Shown here: positions 34,842 to 43,929 of the stretch, piece after piece
How the letters are laid out: each line of letters starts with the position of its first letter
How positions within the stretch are numbered: position 1 is the stretch's first letter
Source of the DNA: Nostocoides sp. HKS02
Lineage (GTDB): Bacteria > Actinomycetota > Actinomycetes > Actinomycetales > Dermatophilaceae
Reading direction: 5' to 3'
DNA: 64,000 nucleotides
Assembly (NCBI RefSeq): GCF_009707485.1
Contig: NZ_CP046121.1
Span: 310,001-374,000, forward strand
Notes under the pieces: model-generated
Databases searched by the model: none
What the model was told of the DNA's origin: nothing
What the model saw: the letters and a program-made list of their open reading frames with translations, nothing else
Translations under genes and position numbers: made by a program

Positions 34842-36748
34842 GTGCAGGCGACCCCGGGGCGGCGGTATGCCGCGTCAGCGGGGTTCGCGGTCCTGCTCGC
34901 CTTCGTTGCGTGGGTCCTCGGCGGGACAGTGGCCCAGGCGGCCGGCGCGGATGACAGCGCGACCGCGTTCCACGTCGACTTCACCCTGAACCATGACGGG
35001 TCGGTCGACGTCGTGGAGCACATCACGTGGCAGTTCCCCGAGGGTCAGGCACGGCACGGCATCGACCGGCTCGTGCGGGTCCGGGTCGGCTACCAGAACC
35101 GCACCGACGTCTACCGGGAGTACCCCATCAGCGCCGTGCGGGCGACGTCGCCCACCGGTGCGCCCGCCGACGTGCAGGTCAGCGACGCCCTCGACGGCAG
35201 CTCCGTTCGCATCCGGGTCGGTGACCCGGGGCGGACCGTTGTGGGCACGCAGTCCTACGTCGTGAGCTACCACCTCGCGAGCGCGGTGAACGGCTTCCCG
35301 GACCACGCCGAGTTCTACTGGAACCTCGTCCAGCCCGGAGACACCCACCAGTACGCCCAGGTCACCGCCACCGTCACCGGACCCGCGCCGAGCGACCGCG
35401 CGGAGTGCTTCTACGGCGAGCAGGGCTCCACCCAGCGGTGCAGCGCGACGGCGGGCGCCGCCGCCCGGTTCAGTGCGCCCGGACTGCAGGTCGGCCAGGG
35501 GGTCTCGGTGCTCGTCTCCCTGCCTGCGACGGCGTTCGGGACCCTCACCCCGGTGCTGCGTCGCGGCAGCGTGAGCGACTCGGGCGCGATCGTGACCGCC
35601 CCGGTGGCGAGTGCTGTCGGAGCCCTGGCGGTCGGTGCCGGGATCACCCTGCCCCTGCTCGCAGCGGGGCTCATGGGCACGCTCGTCTACACCCGCGGGC
35701 GGGACGAGCGGTATGCCGGTCTCACCCCGGGGCTGCGTCCCGGAGTGGGCGACACGGGTGCCGTCACCCGCGGGGGACGGCCCGCCGTCGCCGTCCAGTT
35801 CACTCCCCCGAGGGCGTCCAACCAGGGCTCGTGGGCACCATCATCGACGAGACGGCCAACACCATCGACGTCTCCGCCACGCTGGTCGACCTGGCCGTTC
35901 GCGGCTTCCTGACGATCGGCGAGACCGAGCACGGTGCGTTCGGGCGCAAGGACTGGCGGCTGACCCGCGCCGCGCCCCCGACCTCGGCGCTGCTGCCCTA
36001 TGAAGTTGCGCTGCTCGAGGGCGTCTTCGCGTCGGGCCCGCTCGTCAACCTCTCCGAACTGCGCAACCGGTTCAAGCCGACCCTCGACCGGGTGCAGAGC
36101 CTGATGTACGACGAGGTCGTCCGCCGGGGGTGGTTCCGGCGCTCACCCCAGGCCCAGCGCGCCAGCTGGACGGTGCTCGGGGGCTCCCTCGTCGCCCTCG
36201 GAGCGTTCGCGTTCTTCTGGCTGGGTGGCTCGTTGCGGCGACTGGGCTCCGTGGCGGGGCTGCCCGTTCCCCCGGGCGCCGTCCTCCTGGGCGGGCTCGT
36301 GCTCGCCGGGGGGATCGTGCTGTTCTTCGGCCGGCGGATGGCTGCCCGCACCGCCGATGGCAGCGCCGTGCTGGCCCAGTCCGAGGGCTTCAAGCAGTAC
36401 CTCGTGACCGCGGAGGCCAACCAGATCCGCTGGGAGGAGGCCCAGGACATCTTCAGCCGGTACCTGCCCTTCGCCATCGTCTTCGGGGTGGCCTCCCAGT
36501 GGGCCTCGACCTTCGAACGGGTGGCGCAGGCAGCGGCTGCGGCCGGCCACGTGATCACGCCTCCGCTGTGGTACCTGGGCGGCGACTATGCGTCGTTTGG
36601 GGGGATCGCCGACGGCATGGACGCCTTCGCGACCACGGCGGGGGGCGCCTTCGCCAGCACCCCCGGTAGCTCCGGGGGATCGGGCTTCTCCGGCGGGGGC
36701 GGCTTCTCGGGCGGCGGAGGTGGGGGCTCGGGGGGAGGCTCGTGGTAG
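34842..36748 (+). CDS. DUF2207 domain membrane protein (frameshifted in this sequence)
   Basis: About 635 aa once joined. A signal peptide or first helix (FAVLLAFVAWVLGGTVAQA) precedes the extracytoplasmic DUF2207 beta domain (FTLNHDGSVDVVEHITWQFPEGQARHGIDR). A membrane segment follows (GALAVGAGITLPLLAAGLMG), then a cytoplasmic part with two further segments near 440-490, and a Gly/Ser-rich tail typical of the family. The frame breaks at 35805-35809: five C are present where six restore QFTPPEGVQPGLVGTIIDE. The GTG at 34842 starts 2 nt after smpB. Function unknown. Confidence 0.85.
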
Positions 36749-36759
36749 CCACCGCAGCA

Positions 36760-36789
36760 CGAAGGCCGGGCCCATGGGCCCGGCCTTCG
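36760..36789. terminator. 30-bp perfect palindrome terminator
   Basis: Palindrome CGAAGGCCGGGCCCA / TGGGCCCGGCCTTCG. It lies between the stop of the DUF2207 gene and the stop of the convergent csbD-like gene, and can serve both. Confidence 0.75.
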
Positions 36790-36808
36790 CGGTCAGTCGT
36801 GTCAGCTG

Positions 36809-36982
36809 TCAGCTGCGAAAGGCGTCCTTGACCTTCTCGCCAGCCTGCTTGAGGTCGGCCTCGGTCTGGTCGGCCTTGCCTTCGGCCTCGAGGCTCTCGT
36901 CGTCGGTGACCTTGCCCGTGGCTTCCTTGGCCTTGCCGGACGCGTCCTGCGCCATGTTCTTCATCTTGTCGTCGCCGCCCAT
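36809..36982 (-). CDS. CsbD-family small stress protein
   Basis: 57 aa, very hydrophilic: MGGDDKMKNMAQDASGKAKE then ATGKVTDDESLEAEGKADQT and a tail ending KVKDAFRS. The GKxKEatGkvtdd...leaeGkadqt pattern is the CsbD (general stress, sigma-B-type) family signature; such proteins are abundant in stress, with unknown mechanism. Minus strand, 90 bp downstream of the pyc stop and possibly cotranscribed with it. Preceded by AGGAGG at 36991-36986 before the ATG at 36982. Confidence 0.88.
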   Translation of the reverse strand: MGGDDKMKNMAQDASGKAKEATGKVTDDESLEAEGKADQTEADLKQAGEKVKDAFRS

Positions 36983-37072
36983 GGGGGCCTCCTTCGGTAG
37001 GAATGTCCCGCTTCTACCCCGAACGGGCGACGCGAAACGCGGCGGGCACCGAACCCACCGGCGAAACCCGAG

Positions 37073-40000
37073 CTAAGCCGTGATGACGAGCAGCAGGTCG
37101 CCGCCCTCGACCTGCTGCTGGGAGCCGATCGCCAGCCTGGCCACCGTGCCGGCGACCGGCGCCGTGATGTTGGCCTCCATCTTCATGGCCTCGATGGTGG
37201 CGACGACCGCTCCGGCTTCGACGCGCCCACCCTCCTCGACGGCCAGACTGACCACGCCGGCGAACGGTGCGGCGACCTGGCCCTTGTCGCTCGCGTCGGC
37301 CTTCTCGGCGGCCTTGACGTCGACCGCGACCTGCTCGTCGCGAACCTGGACGGGGCGCAGCTGGCCGCCCATGGTGAACATCACGGTGCGCATGCCGCGC
37401 TCGTCGGCGTCGGACACCGACTGCAGGGCGATGAGCAGCCGCTTGCCCGGTTCGAGGTCGATCTCGTGCTCGAAGCCGACCTCGACTCCGTGGAGGAACT
37501 CGCGGGTGCCCAGCACCGCGAGGTCGGAGTACGCGTCGCGCGACCTCTCGAAGTCCTGGGTCGGGCCGGGGAACAGCAAGCGGTTCAAGGTATGCCGGGG
37601 GCTTGCCTTGAGCGCGGCGCTGTCCTCTTCGCTCAGCTCGGTGACCCGGGGCTTGACGTCGCGGCCTTCGAGGGCCTTCGTACGGAACGGTTCGGGCCAG
37701 CCGCCGGGCGGGTCGCCGAGCTCACCGGAGAGGAACCCGATGACCGAGTCGGGGATGTCGTACCGGGTCGGGTTGGCCTCGAAGTCCGCCGGGTCGGCCT
37801 TCGCGCCGACCAGGGCCAGCGCCAGGTCTCCCACGACCTTGCTGCTCGGGGTGACCTTGACGATGTTGCCCAGGATCCGGTTGGCCGCGGCATACATGTC
37901 CTCGACCTCCTCGAAGTGGTCGCCGAGGCCGAGCGCGATGGCCTGCTGGCGCAGGTTGGACAGCTGGCCACCGGGGATCTCGTGGGTGTACACCCGACCG
38001 GTCGGGGCAGGCAGGCCGGACTCGAAGGGGAAGTACAGCTGGCGGACGGCCTCCCAGTAGGGCTCGAGGTCGCAGACGGTCTGCAGGTCGAGGCCGGTGG
38101 CGCGTGGTGTGCCGTCGGTGGCCGCGACCAGGCTCGACATGGGCGGCTGGCTCGTCGTGCCCGACAGGGCCGCACTGGCGACGTCCACGGCGTCGACTCC
38201 GGCGTCGATGGCGGCGAGCAACGTTGCCAGCTGCCCGCCGGCGGTGTCGTGGGTGTGCAGGTGGACGGGCTGGTCGAAGCGCTCGCGCAGCGCGGTGACC
38301 AGCGTGCGTGCGGCTGGTGCCCGCAGCAGGCCGGCCATGTCCTTGATCGCGATGACGTGCGCCCCGGCGTCGGCGATCTGCTCGGCGAGGCGCAGGTAGT
38401 AGTCGAGGGTGTAGAGCCGCTCACCGGGGTTGGTGAGGTCGCCGGTGTAGCACAACGCCACTTCGGCGACGGCGGTGCCGGTCGCCCGCACCGCGTCGAT
38501 GGCCGGTCGCATCTGGCCCACGTCGTTGAGCGCGTCGAAGATGCGGAAGATGTCGATGCCGGTGCTGGCAGCCTCGGTGACGAACGCGTCGGTGACCTCG
38601 GTGGGGTAGGGCGTGTAGCCGACCGTGTTGCGCCCGCGCAGGAGCATCTGCAGCGGCAGGTTGGGCATCGCCTCGCGCAGCTGCGCGAGCCGGTCCCACG
38701 GGTCCTCGGCCAGGAAGCGGAGCGCGACGTCGTAGGTCGCGCCGCCCCAGGCCTCGACCGACAGCAGCTGCGGCGTCAGGCGGGCGACGTGCGGGGCGAC
38801 GTGCATGAGGTCGCGGGTGCGCAGGCGGGTGGCCAGCAACGACTGGTGGGCGTCGCGGAACGTCGTCTCGGTGACACCCACGGCCTCCTGGGCGCGCAGC
38901 GCCTCGGCGAAGGCCTGTGGACCCTGGCGCAGCAGCCGGTCTCGGGCGCCGGGAGGTGGGGGAGTGGTCCGGTCGATGGCGGGCAGCTTGGAGCGCGGTG
39001 AGACCCGGGTGCGTCCCGGACCGTGCGGCTGGTTGACGGTGACCTCGGCGAGGTAGGTGAGCAGCTTGGTGCCCCGGTCGGCGGAGACCCGGGCCGTGCG
39101 CAGGTAGGGCCGCTCGTCGATGAAGGAGGTCGACAGTCGACCGGCCTGGAAGTCCGGCTCCTCCAGCAGGGCCTGCAGGAACGGGATGTTGGTGGAGACG
39201 CCGCGGATGCGGAACTCGGCCAGAGCCCGCCGAGCGCGCCGCACTGCGGTGGGGAAGTCGCGCCCGCGGCAGGTGAGCTTGACGAGCATCGAGTCGAAGT
39301 GGGCGCCGATCTCGGCCCCGACGAACACCGTGCCTCCGTCGAGGCGCACGCCGGCGCCGCCGGCAGAGCGGTAGGTCGTGATGCGACCGGTGTCCGGCCG
39401 GAACTCGTTGGCGGGGTCCTCGGTGGTGATCCGGCACTGCAGCGCGGCCCCGCGGATCTGGAGGGTGTCCTGGGACAGCCCGAGGTCGGCAAGGGTCTCG
39501 CCGCTGGCGATGCGCAGCTGGCTGCTCACGAGGTCGACGTCGGTGATCTCCTCGGTCACGGTGTGCTCGACCTGGATGCGCGGGTTCATCTCGATGAAGA
39601 CGTACCGGCCGTCGGGTGCCAGCAGGAACTCGACCGTGCCGGCGTTGACGTAGCCGATCTCCCGGGCGAAGGCCACGGCGTGTGCACACATCCGCTCGCG
39701 CAGGTCGGGGTCGAGGTTGGGGGCGGGGGCGATCTCCACGACCTTCTGGTGGCGCCGCTGCACCGAGCAGTCGCGCTCGAAGAGGTGGATCACGCTGCCG
39801 GCGCCGTCGGCGAGGATCTGGACCTCGATGTGGCGGGGGCTGACGACTGCCTCCTCGAGGAAGACCGTGGCGTCGCCGAATGCGGACTCGGCTTCGCGCA
39901 TGCAGGCCTCGAGCGCGTCCTGCAGGTCCTCGGGACGCTCGACGCGCCGCATGCCACGGCCGCCACCACCGGCGACCGCCTTGGCGAAGATGGGGAACCC

Positions 40001-40453
40001 GATCTCCGTGGCGGCGGCGACGAGGGTGTCCACGTCGTCGCTGGGCTCGGACGAGCGCAGGGTCGGCAGACCGGCCTGCTTGGCCGCGGCGATGGCGCGG
40101 GCCTTGTTGCCGGTGAGGTGCAGGACCGAGGCGGGCGGCCCGACGAACGTCACCCCGGCGGCGGCACAGGCCTCGGCGAGGTCGGGGTTCTCGGAGAGGA
40201 ACCCGTAGCCCGGGTAGACCGCGTCCGCCCCCGACTCGAGCGCGGTCCGCACGATGCCCTCGGGGTCGAGGTAGGCCCGCACGGGGTGCCCCTCGTCGCC
40301 GATCTGGTATGCCTCGTCGGCCTTGAGCACGTGCTCGGACTTGCGGTCCTCGTAGGGGAAGACGGCCACCGTCTTGGCGCCGAGCTCGGTGGCGGCGCGG
40401 AAGGCGCGAACCGCGATCTCGCCACGGTTGGCGACCAGGACCTTGCTGAACAC
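37073..40453 (-). CDS. pyc: Pyruvate carboxylase
   Basis: Biotin enzyme forming oxaloacetate from pyruvate and bicarbonate. 1126 aa, single-chain type. The biotin carboxylase domain (1-450) carries GGGGRGM and FIEMNPRIQVEHTVTEE; the carboxyltransferase barrel (about 520-800) carries TTFRDAHQSLLATRLRT and LHTHDTAGG with metal ligands; the biotinyl domain carries the carrier Lys in IEAMKMEANI near the C-terminus. The GTG at 40453 is preferred: AGGAGG lies 5 nt upstream, giving MFSKVLVANRGEIAVR. Supplies the TCA cycle; the malic enzyme at 49 kb runs the opposite way. Confidence 0.97.
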   Translation of the reverse strand: MFSKVLVANRGEIAVRAFRAATELGAKTVAVFPYEDRKSEHVLKADEAYQIGDEGHPVRAYLDPEGIVRTALESGADAVYPGYGFLSENPDLAEACAAAGVTFVGPPASVLHLTGNKARAIAAAKQAGLPTLRSSEPSDDVDTLVAAATEIGFPIFAKAVAGGGGRGMRRVERPEDLQDALEACMREAESAFGDATVFLEEAVVSPRHIEVQILADGAGSVIHLFERDCSVQRRHQKVVEIAPAPNLDPDLRERMCAHAVAFAREIGYVNAGTVEFLLAPDGRYVFIEMNPRIQVEHTVTEEITDVDLVSSQLRIASGETLADLGLSQDTLQIRGAALQCRITTEDPANEFRPDTGRITTYRSAGGAGVRLDGGTVFVGAEIGAHFDSMLVKLTCRGRDFPTAVRRARRALAEFRIRGVSTNIPFLQALLEEPDFQAGRLSTSFIDERPYLRTARVSADRGTKLLTYLAEVTVNQPHGPGRTRVSPRSKLPAIDRTTPPPPGARDRLLRQGPQAFAEALRAQEAVGVTETTFRDAHQSLLATRLRTRDLMHVAPHVARLTPQLLSVEAWGGATYDVALRFLAEDPWDRLAQLREAMPNLPLQMLLRGRNTVGYTPYPTEVTDAFVTEAASTGIDIFRIFDALNDVGQMRPAIDAVRATGTAVAEVALCYTGDLTNPGERLYTLDYYLRLAEQIADAGAHVIAIKDMAGLLRAPAARTLVTALRERFDQPVHLHTHDTAGGQLATLLAAIDAGVDAVDVASAALSGTTSQPPMSSLVAATDGTPRATGLDLQTVCDLEPYWEAVRQLYFPFESGLPAPTGRVYTHEIPGGQLSNLRQQAIALGLGDHFEEVEDMYAAANRILGNIVKVTPSSKVVGDLALALVGAKADPADFEANPTRYDIPDSVIGFLSGELGDPPGGWPEPFRTKALEGRDVKPRVTELSEEDSAALKASPRHTLNRLLFPGPTQDFERSRDAYSDLAVLGTREFLHGVEVGFEHEIDLEPGKRLLIALQSVSDADERGMRTVMFTMGGQLRPVQVRDEQVAVDVKAAEKADASDKGQVAAPFAGVVSLAVEEGGRVEAGAVVATIEAMKMEANITAPVAGTVARLAIGSQQQVEGGDLLLVITA

Positions 40454-40581
40454 GGGGCCTCCTGAGGGGGGACGCAGGTGGGGCACGTTGCTGCTCGATC
40501 CTAGTGAGCGTTCGCGTCGTGAGACCGGACGACCGCGATGCGGACGTCCGGTCTCTGTCGGTATGCCGCGCGCGGCCTGGC

Positions 40582-41193
40582 TCAGCTCGCCGCGGTGAAC
40601 CTCTGGCGGCGGTGCCTCGGCTGCTCGATCTCGTCCAGCATCGCCACGGCATAGTCCTCGGCGCTGATCTGGTCTCCTGCGGGGGAGTCCAGTCCCAGCG
40701 CGTACTGCCCGGTCCGCTCTCCCGGGGCGATCACCGGCGCAGGGGAGAAGAACGTCCAGTCGAGGTCAGCGGGGGCGGCGCGGAACAGGTCCAGGGCGGC
40801 TGCCCCGCTGAGGGCCTCGGCGCGGTAGACCTCGGGGAAGCCCTCGGTGTCGAGCAGTCGGGTGCCGTTGGGGTCGACCAGGGACCCTGCCCCGCCCACG
40901 AAGAGCACGCGGGCCTCGGTGCCGTGGTCGATGAGGGTCTGGACGGCGGCCAGCCACGGCTCGTGGCTCTCGCCCGTCCGGCTCGGTCCGGTGGCCGAGA
41001 CGACGACGTCATGCGTTGCTGCGGCCTCCTTGATCGTCGCCTCGTCGCCGAGGTCGCCGGCGCGGGCGGCCACGCCGGGCATGGAGGTGGTGCCGGTGCG
41101 GGTGATGGCGGTGACGTCGTGGCCGCGCCGGACTGCCTCGGCGGCAATCCGCGAGCCGACGACTCCACTGGCTCCGAACAGGGCGATCTTCAT
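40582..41193 (-). CDS. NAD(P)H-binding Rossmann protein (atypical SDR/NmrA-like)
   Basis: 203 aa. The dinucleotide-binding motif is at the N-terminus (MKIALFGASGVVGSRIAAEA), followed by DVVVSATGPS and VLFVGGAGSLVDPNG, as in YwnB/NmrA-like oxidoreductases. Divergent from an HxlR-type regulator with a shared operator region, the usual arrangement for redox- or electrophile-responsive HxlR pairs. Substrate unknown. Confidence 0.88.
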   Translation of the reverse strand: MKIALFGASGVVGSRIAAEAVRRGHDVTAITRTGTTSMPGVAARAGDLGDEATIKEAAATHDVVVSATGPSRTGESHEPWLAAVQTLIDHGTEARVLFVGGAGSLVDPNGTRLLDTEGFPEVYRAEALSGAAALDLFRAAPADLDWTFFSPAPVIAPGERTGQYALGLDSPAGDQISAEDYAVAMLDEIEQPRHRRQRFTAAS

Positions 41194-41237
41194 GGGTACG
41201 TGCCTTTCGTTGCGCGATCCGGGGGAACGGGGCTCAC

Positions 41238-41291
41238 GGTAACCAGTGGTAACTGACCACTTCAACGTGCTATAAGTACCTGATGGTTACC
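41238..41291. promoter_or_regulatory. Candidate HxlR operator (GGTAACC half-sites)
   Basis: GGTAACC at 41238-41244, GGTAAC at 41248-41253 and the inverse GGTTACC at 41285-41291 flank the hxlR -10 box TATAAG (41271-41276), which lies 6 nt before the ATG at 41283. Repeated and inverted half-sites around a promoter suggest autoregulation and control of the divergent oxidoreductase gene. Confidence 0.5.
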
Positions 41292-41711
41292 ATGGCGCAG
41301 TCCCGCCCGCTCATCGAGCGCGGCGACGTGTTCGACCCCACTTGTCCGACCCGGGTGGTCCTCGACCGCATCGGCGACAAGTGGACTGTCCTGGTCATCG
41401 CCGCCTTGGTCGATGGCCCGTTGCGGTTCACCCAGGTGCGCCAGCGGATCGGCGGCGTGGCGCCCAAGGTGCTCACCCAGACATTGCGGGCCATGGAGCG
41501 CGACGGGCTGGTGACCCGCACCGTCTACGCCCAGGTGCCACCACGGGTGGACTACGCCCTCACGGCCCTCGGGGTCTCGCTCGGTGGCCCGCTGGCCGTG
41601 CTGACCGACTGGGCCGAGGCACATGTCGGCGAGATCGTCGCGAGCCGCGACCGCTTCGAGGAGGCCGACCTGTCACGAAATGATTCGGAGCCGGTGGGCG
41701 TTGGACGATAG
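41283..41711 (+). CDS. HxlR-family winged-helix transcriptional regulator
   Basis: 142 aa. The HxlR signature is clear: CPTRVVLDRIGDKWTVLVIAALVDGPLRFTQVRQRIGGVAPKVLTQTLRAMERDGLVTRTVYAQVPPRVDYALT, shown here as separate helix and wing segments of one domain. The single Cys in DPTCPTR sits where redox-sensing HxlR proteins (HypR/QorR type) carry theirs. ATG at 41283, leaderless. Divergent from the NAD(P)H-binding protein it probably controls. Confidence 0.92.
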   Translation: MVTMAQSRPLIERGDVFDPTCPTRVVLDRIGDKWTVLVIAALVDGPLRFTQVRQRIGGVAPKVLTQTLRAMERDGLVTRTVYAQVPPRVDYALTALGVSLGGPLAVLTDWAEAHVGEIVASRDRFEEADLSRNDSEPVGVGR

Positions 41712-41714
41712 GCT
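41709..41714 (+). promoter_or_regulatory. Candidate -10 box of the ssrA promoter
   Basis: TAGGCT overlapping the end of hxlR, with TTCGGA 19 nt upstream as a weak -35. It would start a precursor about 55 nt before the mature tmRNA 5' end. Confidence 0.35.
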
Positions 41715-41775
41715 GGTGCAACAGCACGACAACTGAACAGAGTGTGTGTGAACACCCCTGCACTCGCAGGAGCCT

Positions 41776-42142
41776 GGGGGTGATCGGTTTCGACATTGGT
41801 CGGCATACCAGGGGAAGCGGGTCGAGGATGCCTGGTTATCTCGTTAACGCTCCCGGCAAAACAATAGGTGCCAATTCCAACCGCACCGACTTCGCCCTCG
41901 CCGCCTGAGCGAGCTCCGGAGTCCGTCAGCCTGAGGTAGTTCTCGACTCAGTGTCTGGCGTCAGCTAGAGAACTTGCTGCGCAGTCATGTTGGGGGGCTG
42001 CGCGGGACTCTTACTCAACTGGGCCTGTCAGGGAACGTGTGCGCGCGAGCCCTGGGGCCGAGAAACTCCCTAGCGCACTGCACCCGGAGAAGCCCTGGTT
42101 TCCCGTCAGTGGACGCGGGTTCAATTCCCGCCACCTCCACCA
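41776..42142 (+). ncRNA. ssrA: Transfer-messenger RNA (tmRNA)
   Basis: Rescues stalled ribosomes together with SmpB. The 5' end GGGGGTGATCGGTTTCGAC is the conserved tmRNA start; the 3' end has the T-arm GGTTCAATTCCCGCC. The acceptor stem GGGGGUG pairs fully with CACCUCC (42132-42138), followed by discriminator A and an encoded CCA (42140-42142). Length 367 nt, one-piece form. The internal reading frame encodes the tag ANSNRTDFALAA. A GGCATAC motif lies within the gene at 41802. Confidence 0.96.
41870..41908 (+). other. tmRNA proteolysis-tag reading frame
   Basis: Resume codon GCC at 41870 and stop TGA at 41906; the tag ANSNRTDFALAA ends in the usual ALAA degron recognised by Clp proteases. 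Confidence 0.9.
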
Positions 42143-42171
42143 CCCAGGTGTTCGCACACATCAGTTGGGAG

Positions 42172-42205
42172 CAGCGCCCGGGGTCGATCCAGACCCCGGG
42201 CGCTG
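42172..42205 (+). terminator. Terminator after ssrA
   Basis: 14-bp arms starting CAGCGCCCGGGGTC, loop GATCCA, perfectly mirrored and followed by TTTC. 30 nt after the tmRNA CCA end; it also faces the convergent cytochrome b operon. Confidence 0.85.
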
Positions 42206-42256
42206 TTTCGCTGCGTCGGCGCAGGTGTGGGGAACTCGCGGCCGAGCGCCCGGCGT

Positions 42257-43258
42257 TCACCGTGGCGCAGGTGGGTGCGCGCGGTAGTAGTCGCGCCAGA
42301 TCAAGCGGTGGATGGGGATCCACCGCGGCAGGGAGCGCACACCGGGTACGAAGGGCACGAGCAGGAACCCGAGGCTCAGCAGGGCCATCAGCCCCCACAC
42401 CAGGGCGTCGGCGTTCGGCGAGGACTTGAACGGCTCGATCTGGTACCAGAACGTGTAGAGCCACAGCCAGGACTGGCCGGGGTAGCTGCCGGTCTCGTTC
42501 ATCATGCCCCACTGGTCGCCCCCGAGGTGCTCGGCCGTGGCGTGGTCGTCAAGGTAGCCGCCGTCGGCCAGGAACAGGGTCGAGCGCGTGTAGTCCGTGC
42601 TGTAGAAGCCGCCCTCTCCCTGGATGACCGGCTGCAGCACCCCGGAACGCGCCATGCGCAGGAGGCTGGCGGTCAGCACCGGCACAGGCCCGTACTGGCC
42701 CGGGGCCACGGCTGCGGGCTTGCCGTCCGGTGCCTTGGCGAGCGCATCGGCATACGCCCCTGCCCACGCGGCCCGCGCGGTGCCTGACGCGCCCTTCCAC
42801 TGGGTGAGGGCGCTGGCGAGTGCCGGGGTGGGCGGCAGCATCGACAGTGGCGTGATGACGAAGTCGTTGGCGGAGTCCACCGGGATGCGCACTCCGGCGG
42901 CCTTCTGCAGGTCGAGCGGGCCGAGCTTCTGACCAGCGTCCGCCGTGGCGTTGTAGGGCGGCCCGTAGCCCGCGCTGGTGCTCGTGCCGGCCAGCTCTGC
43001 GGCGGCCGTGGCAACGAAGTCGTTGGGCGCCTGCTGGGCCCATCCCGCGAGGGTGAGGCTCTTCTCGTCGGGGGAGCTGAAGGCGGCGGCAAGGCCGATG
43101 ACCAGTGCGCCCACGACGACCAGCGCGATGACGAGCTCCTTGAGGAGGTCGTACTCCCGTTTCGCCCCCGCCCATGGCTGGGCGGCCAGGTCCTCGGTGG
43201 CGCTGCGCCGACCCGGCGGTGCCGGGACCGGACGACGGGTCCGTGTTGTCCCGCTCAT
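42257..43258 (-). CDS. Cytochrome b C-terminal-like membrane protein with a large inserted domain
   Basis: 333 aa. One membrane helix near the N-terminus (LVIALVVVGALVIGLAAAF), about 190 residues of probably extracytoplasmic sequence (rich in Ala, Pro, Gly; AGYGPPYNATADAGQKLGPLDLQKAAGVRIP), then SWLWLYTFWYQIEPF and a second helix (ALVWGLMALLSLGFLLVPFVPGV), ending PIHRLIWRDYYRAHP. SWLWLYTFWYQI lies where cytochrome b subunit IV has its PEWY-type Qo motif, but P-E-W-Y itself is absent. Its ATG overlaps the stop of the cytochrome b gene (ATGA). I infer it is the second half of a divergent split cytochrome b. Confidence 0.75.
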   Translation of the reverse strand: MSGTTRTRRPVPAPPGRRSATEDLAAQPWAGAKREYDLLKELVIALVVVGALVIGLAAAFSSPDEKSLTLAGWAQQAPNDFVATAAAELAGTSTSAGYGPPYNATADAGQKLGPLDLQKAAGVRIPVDSANDFVITPLSMLPPTPALASALTQWKGASGTARAAWAGAYADALAKAPDGKPAAVAPGQYGPVPVLTASLLRMARSGVLQPVIQGEGGFYSTDYTRSTLFLADGGYLDDHATAEHLGGDQWGMMNETGSYPGQSWLWLYTFWYQIEPFKSSPNADALVWGLMALLSLGFLLVPFVPGVRSLPRWIPIHRLIWRDYYRAHPPAPR

Positions 43259-43929
43259 GACGAGCGCTCCTTCGCGAGCGGTTGCTCCTCGACGGGAGCC
43301 TCGAGTGTGGCGTCGATCGGCGGCACCACCCCGTGCCTGCGGACGAGCAGCACGTGCCAGACCACGATGAGGCCGACGACCAGGGGGAGCAGGGCGACGT
43401 GCCAGAGCAGCATCTGGCCCAGGTTGGTGACGTTGAACCAGGCGCCGATGCCCACGGAGTTCAGGCCGTCCTTGGCCTGCCCGGAGATCCACTGGGAGTC
43501 GAAGTTCGTCTGGACGAGGTAGCCGGTGAACGCCGCGCCGATGGAGGCGAGGAAGGACACCACGCCGGTCATCCAGGTCATCGCCCGCCGACCCCGCCAT
43601 GCGGCCATCCAGAACTTGCCCCAGAGGTGCACGACCATGAACACGAAGAACAGCTCGACGCTCCAAAGGTGCACGCTGTTGACGAAGTGCCCGACCGACG
43701 ACACGTGGTACCACTGCGGCCCCTCGAGGGTGAGGACCACACCGCTGGCGATGATGAAGACCAACGCGGCCAGCGTCGCGACCCCGAAGACATAGATCCA
43801 CGACGCGACGTATGCCGGCTGCTCCTCCGGCATGAGCTGCTCAGGAGGCAGGGTGCGCACGAGTCGCTCCCGCAGGCGTCCGGTCCAGGTGTACCGACCG
43901 GTGTCCGCGGCCGGTGCGGGGGTGCTCAT
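43255..43929 (-). CDS. Cytochrome b N-terminal domain protein (di-heme)
   Basis: 224 aa, four main membrane segments. Two His pairs with the H-x13-H spacing of bc/b6f cytochrome b are present: VHLWSVELFFVFMVVHLW and WHVALLPLVVGLIVVWHVLL, so two b hemes are expected across the membrane. The usual Qo-site region after helix C is replaced by AAFTGYLVQTNFDSQWISGQ and SVGIGAWFNV. Overlaps both neighbours by ATGA, so the three genes are translated together. No Rieske protein or cytochrome c is encoded nearby. It likely moves electrons from menaquinol, partner unknown. Confidence 0.88.
   Translation of the reverse strand: MSTPAPAADTGRYTWTGRLRERLVRTLPPEQLMPEEQPAYVASWIYVFGVATLAALVFIIASGVVLTLEGPQWYHVSSVGHFVNSVHLWSVELFFVFMVVHLWGKFWMAAWRGRRAMTWMTGVVSFLASIGAAFTGYLVQTNFDSQWISGQAKDGLNSVGIGAWFNVTNLGQMLLWHVALLPLVVGLIVVWHVLLVRRHGVVPPIDATLEAPVEEQPLAKERSS

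Noticed and set aside
37581..37600. Each GTATGCC copy as a separate promoter or binding site
   Set aside because: Most copies lie inside genes at positions unrelated to starts; only a genome-wide role makes sense, so they are treated as one observation.
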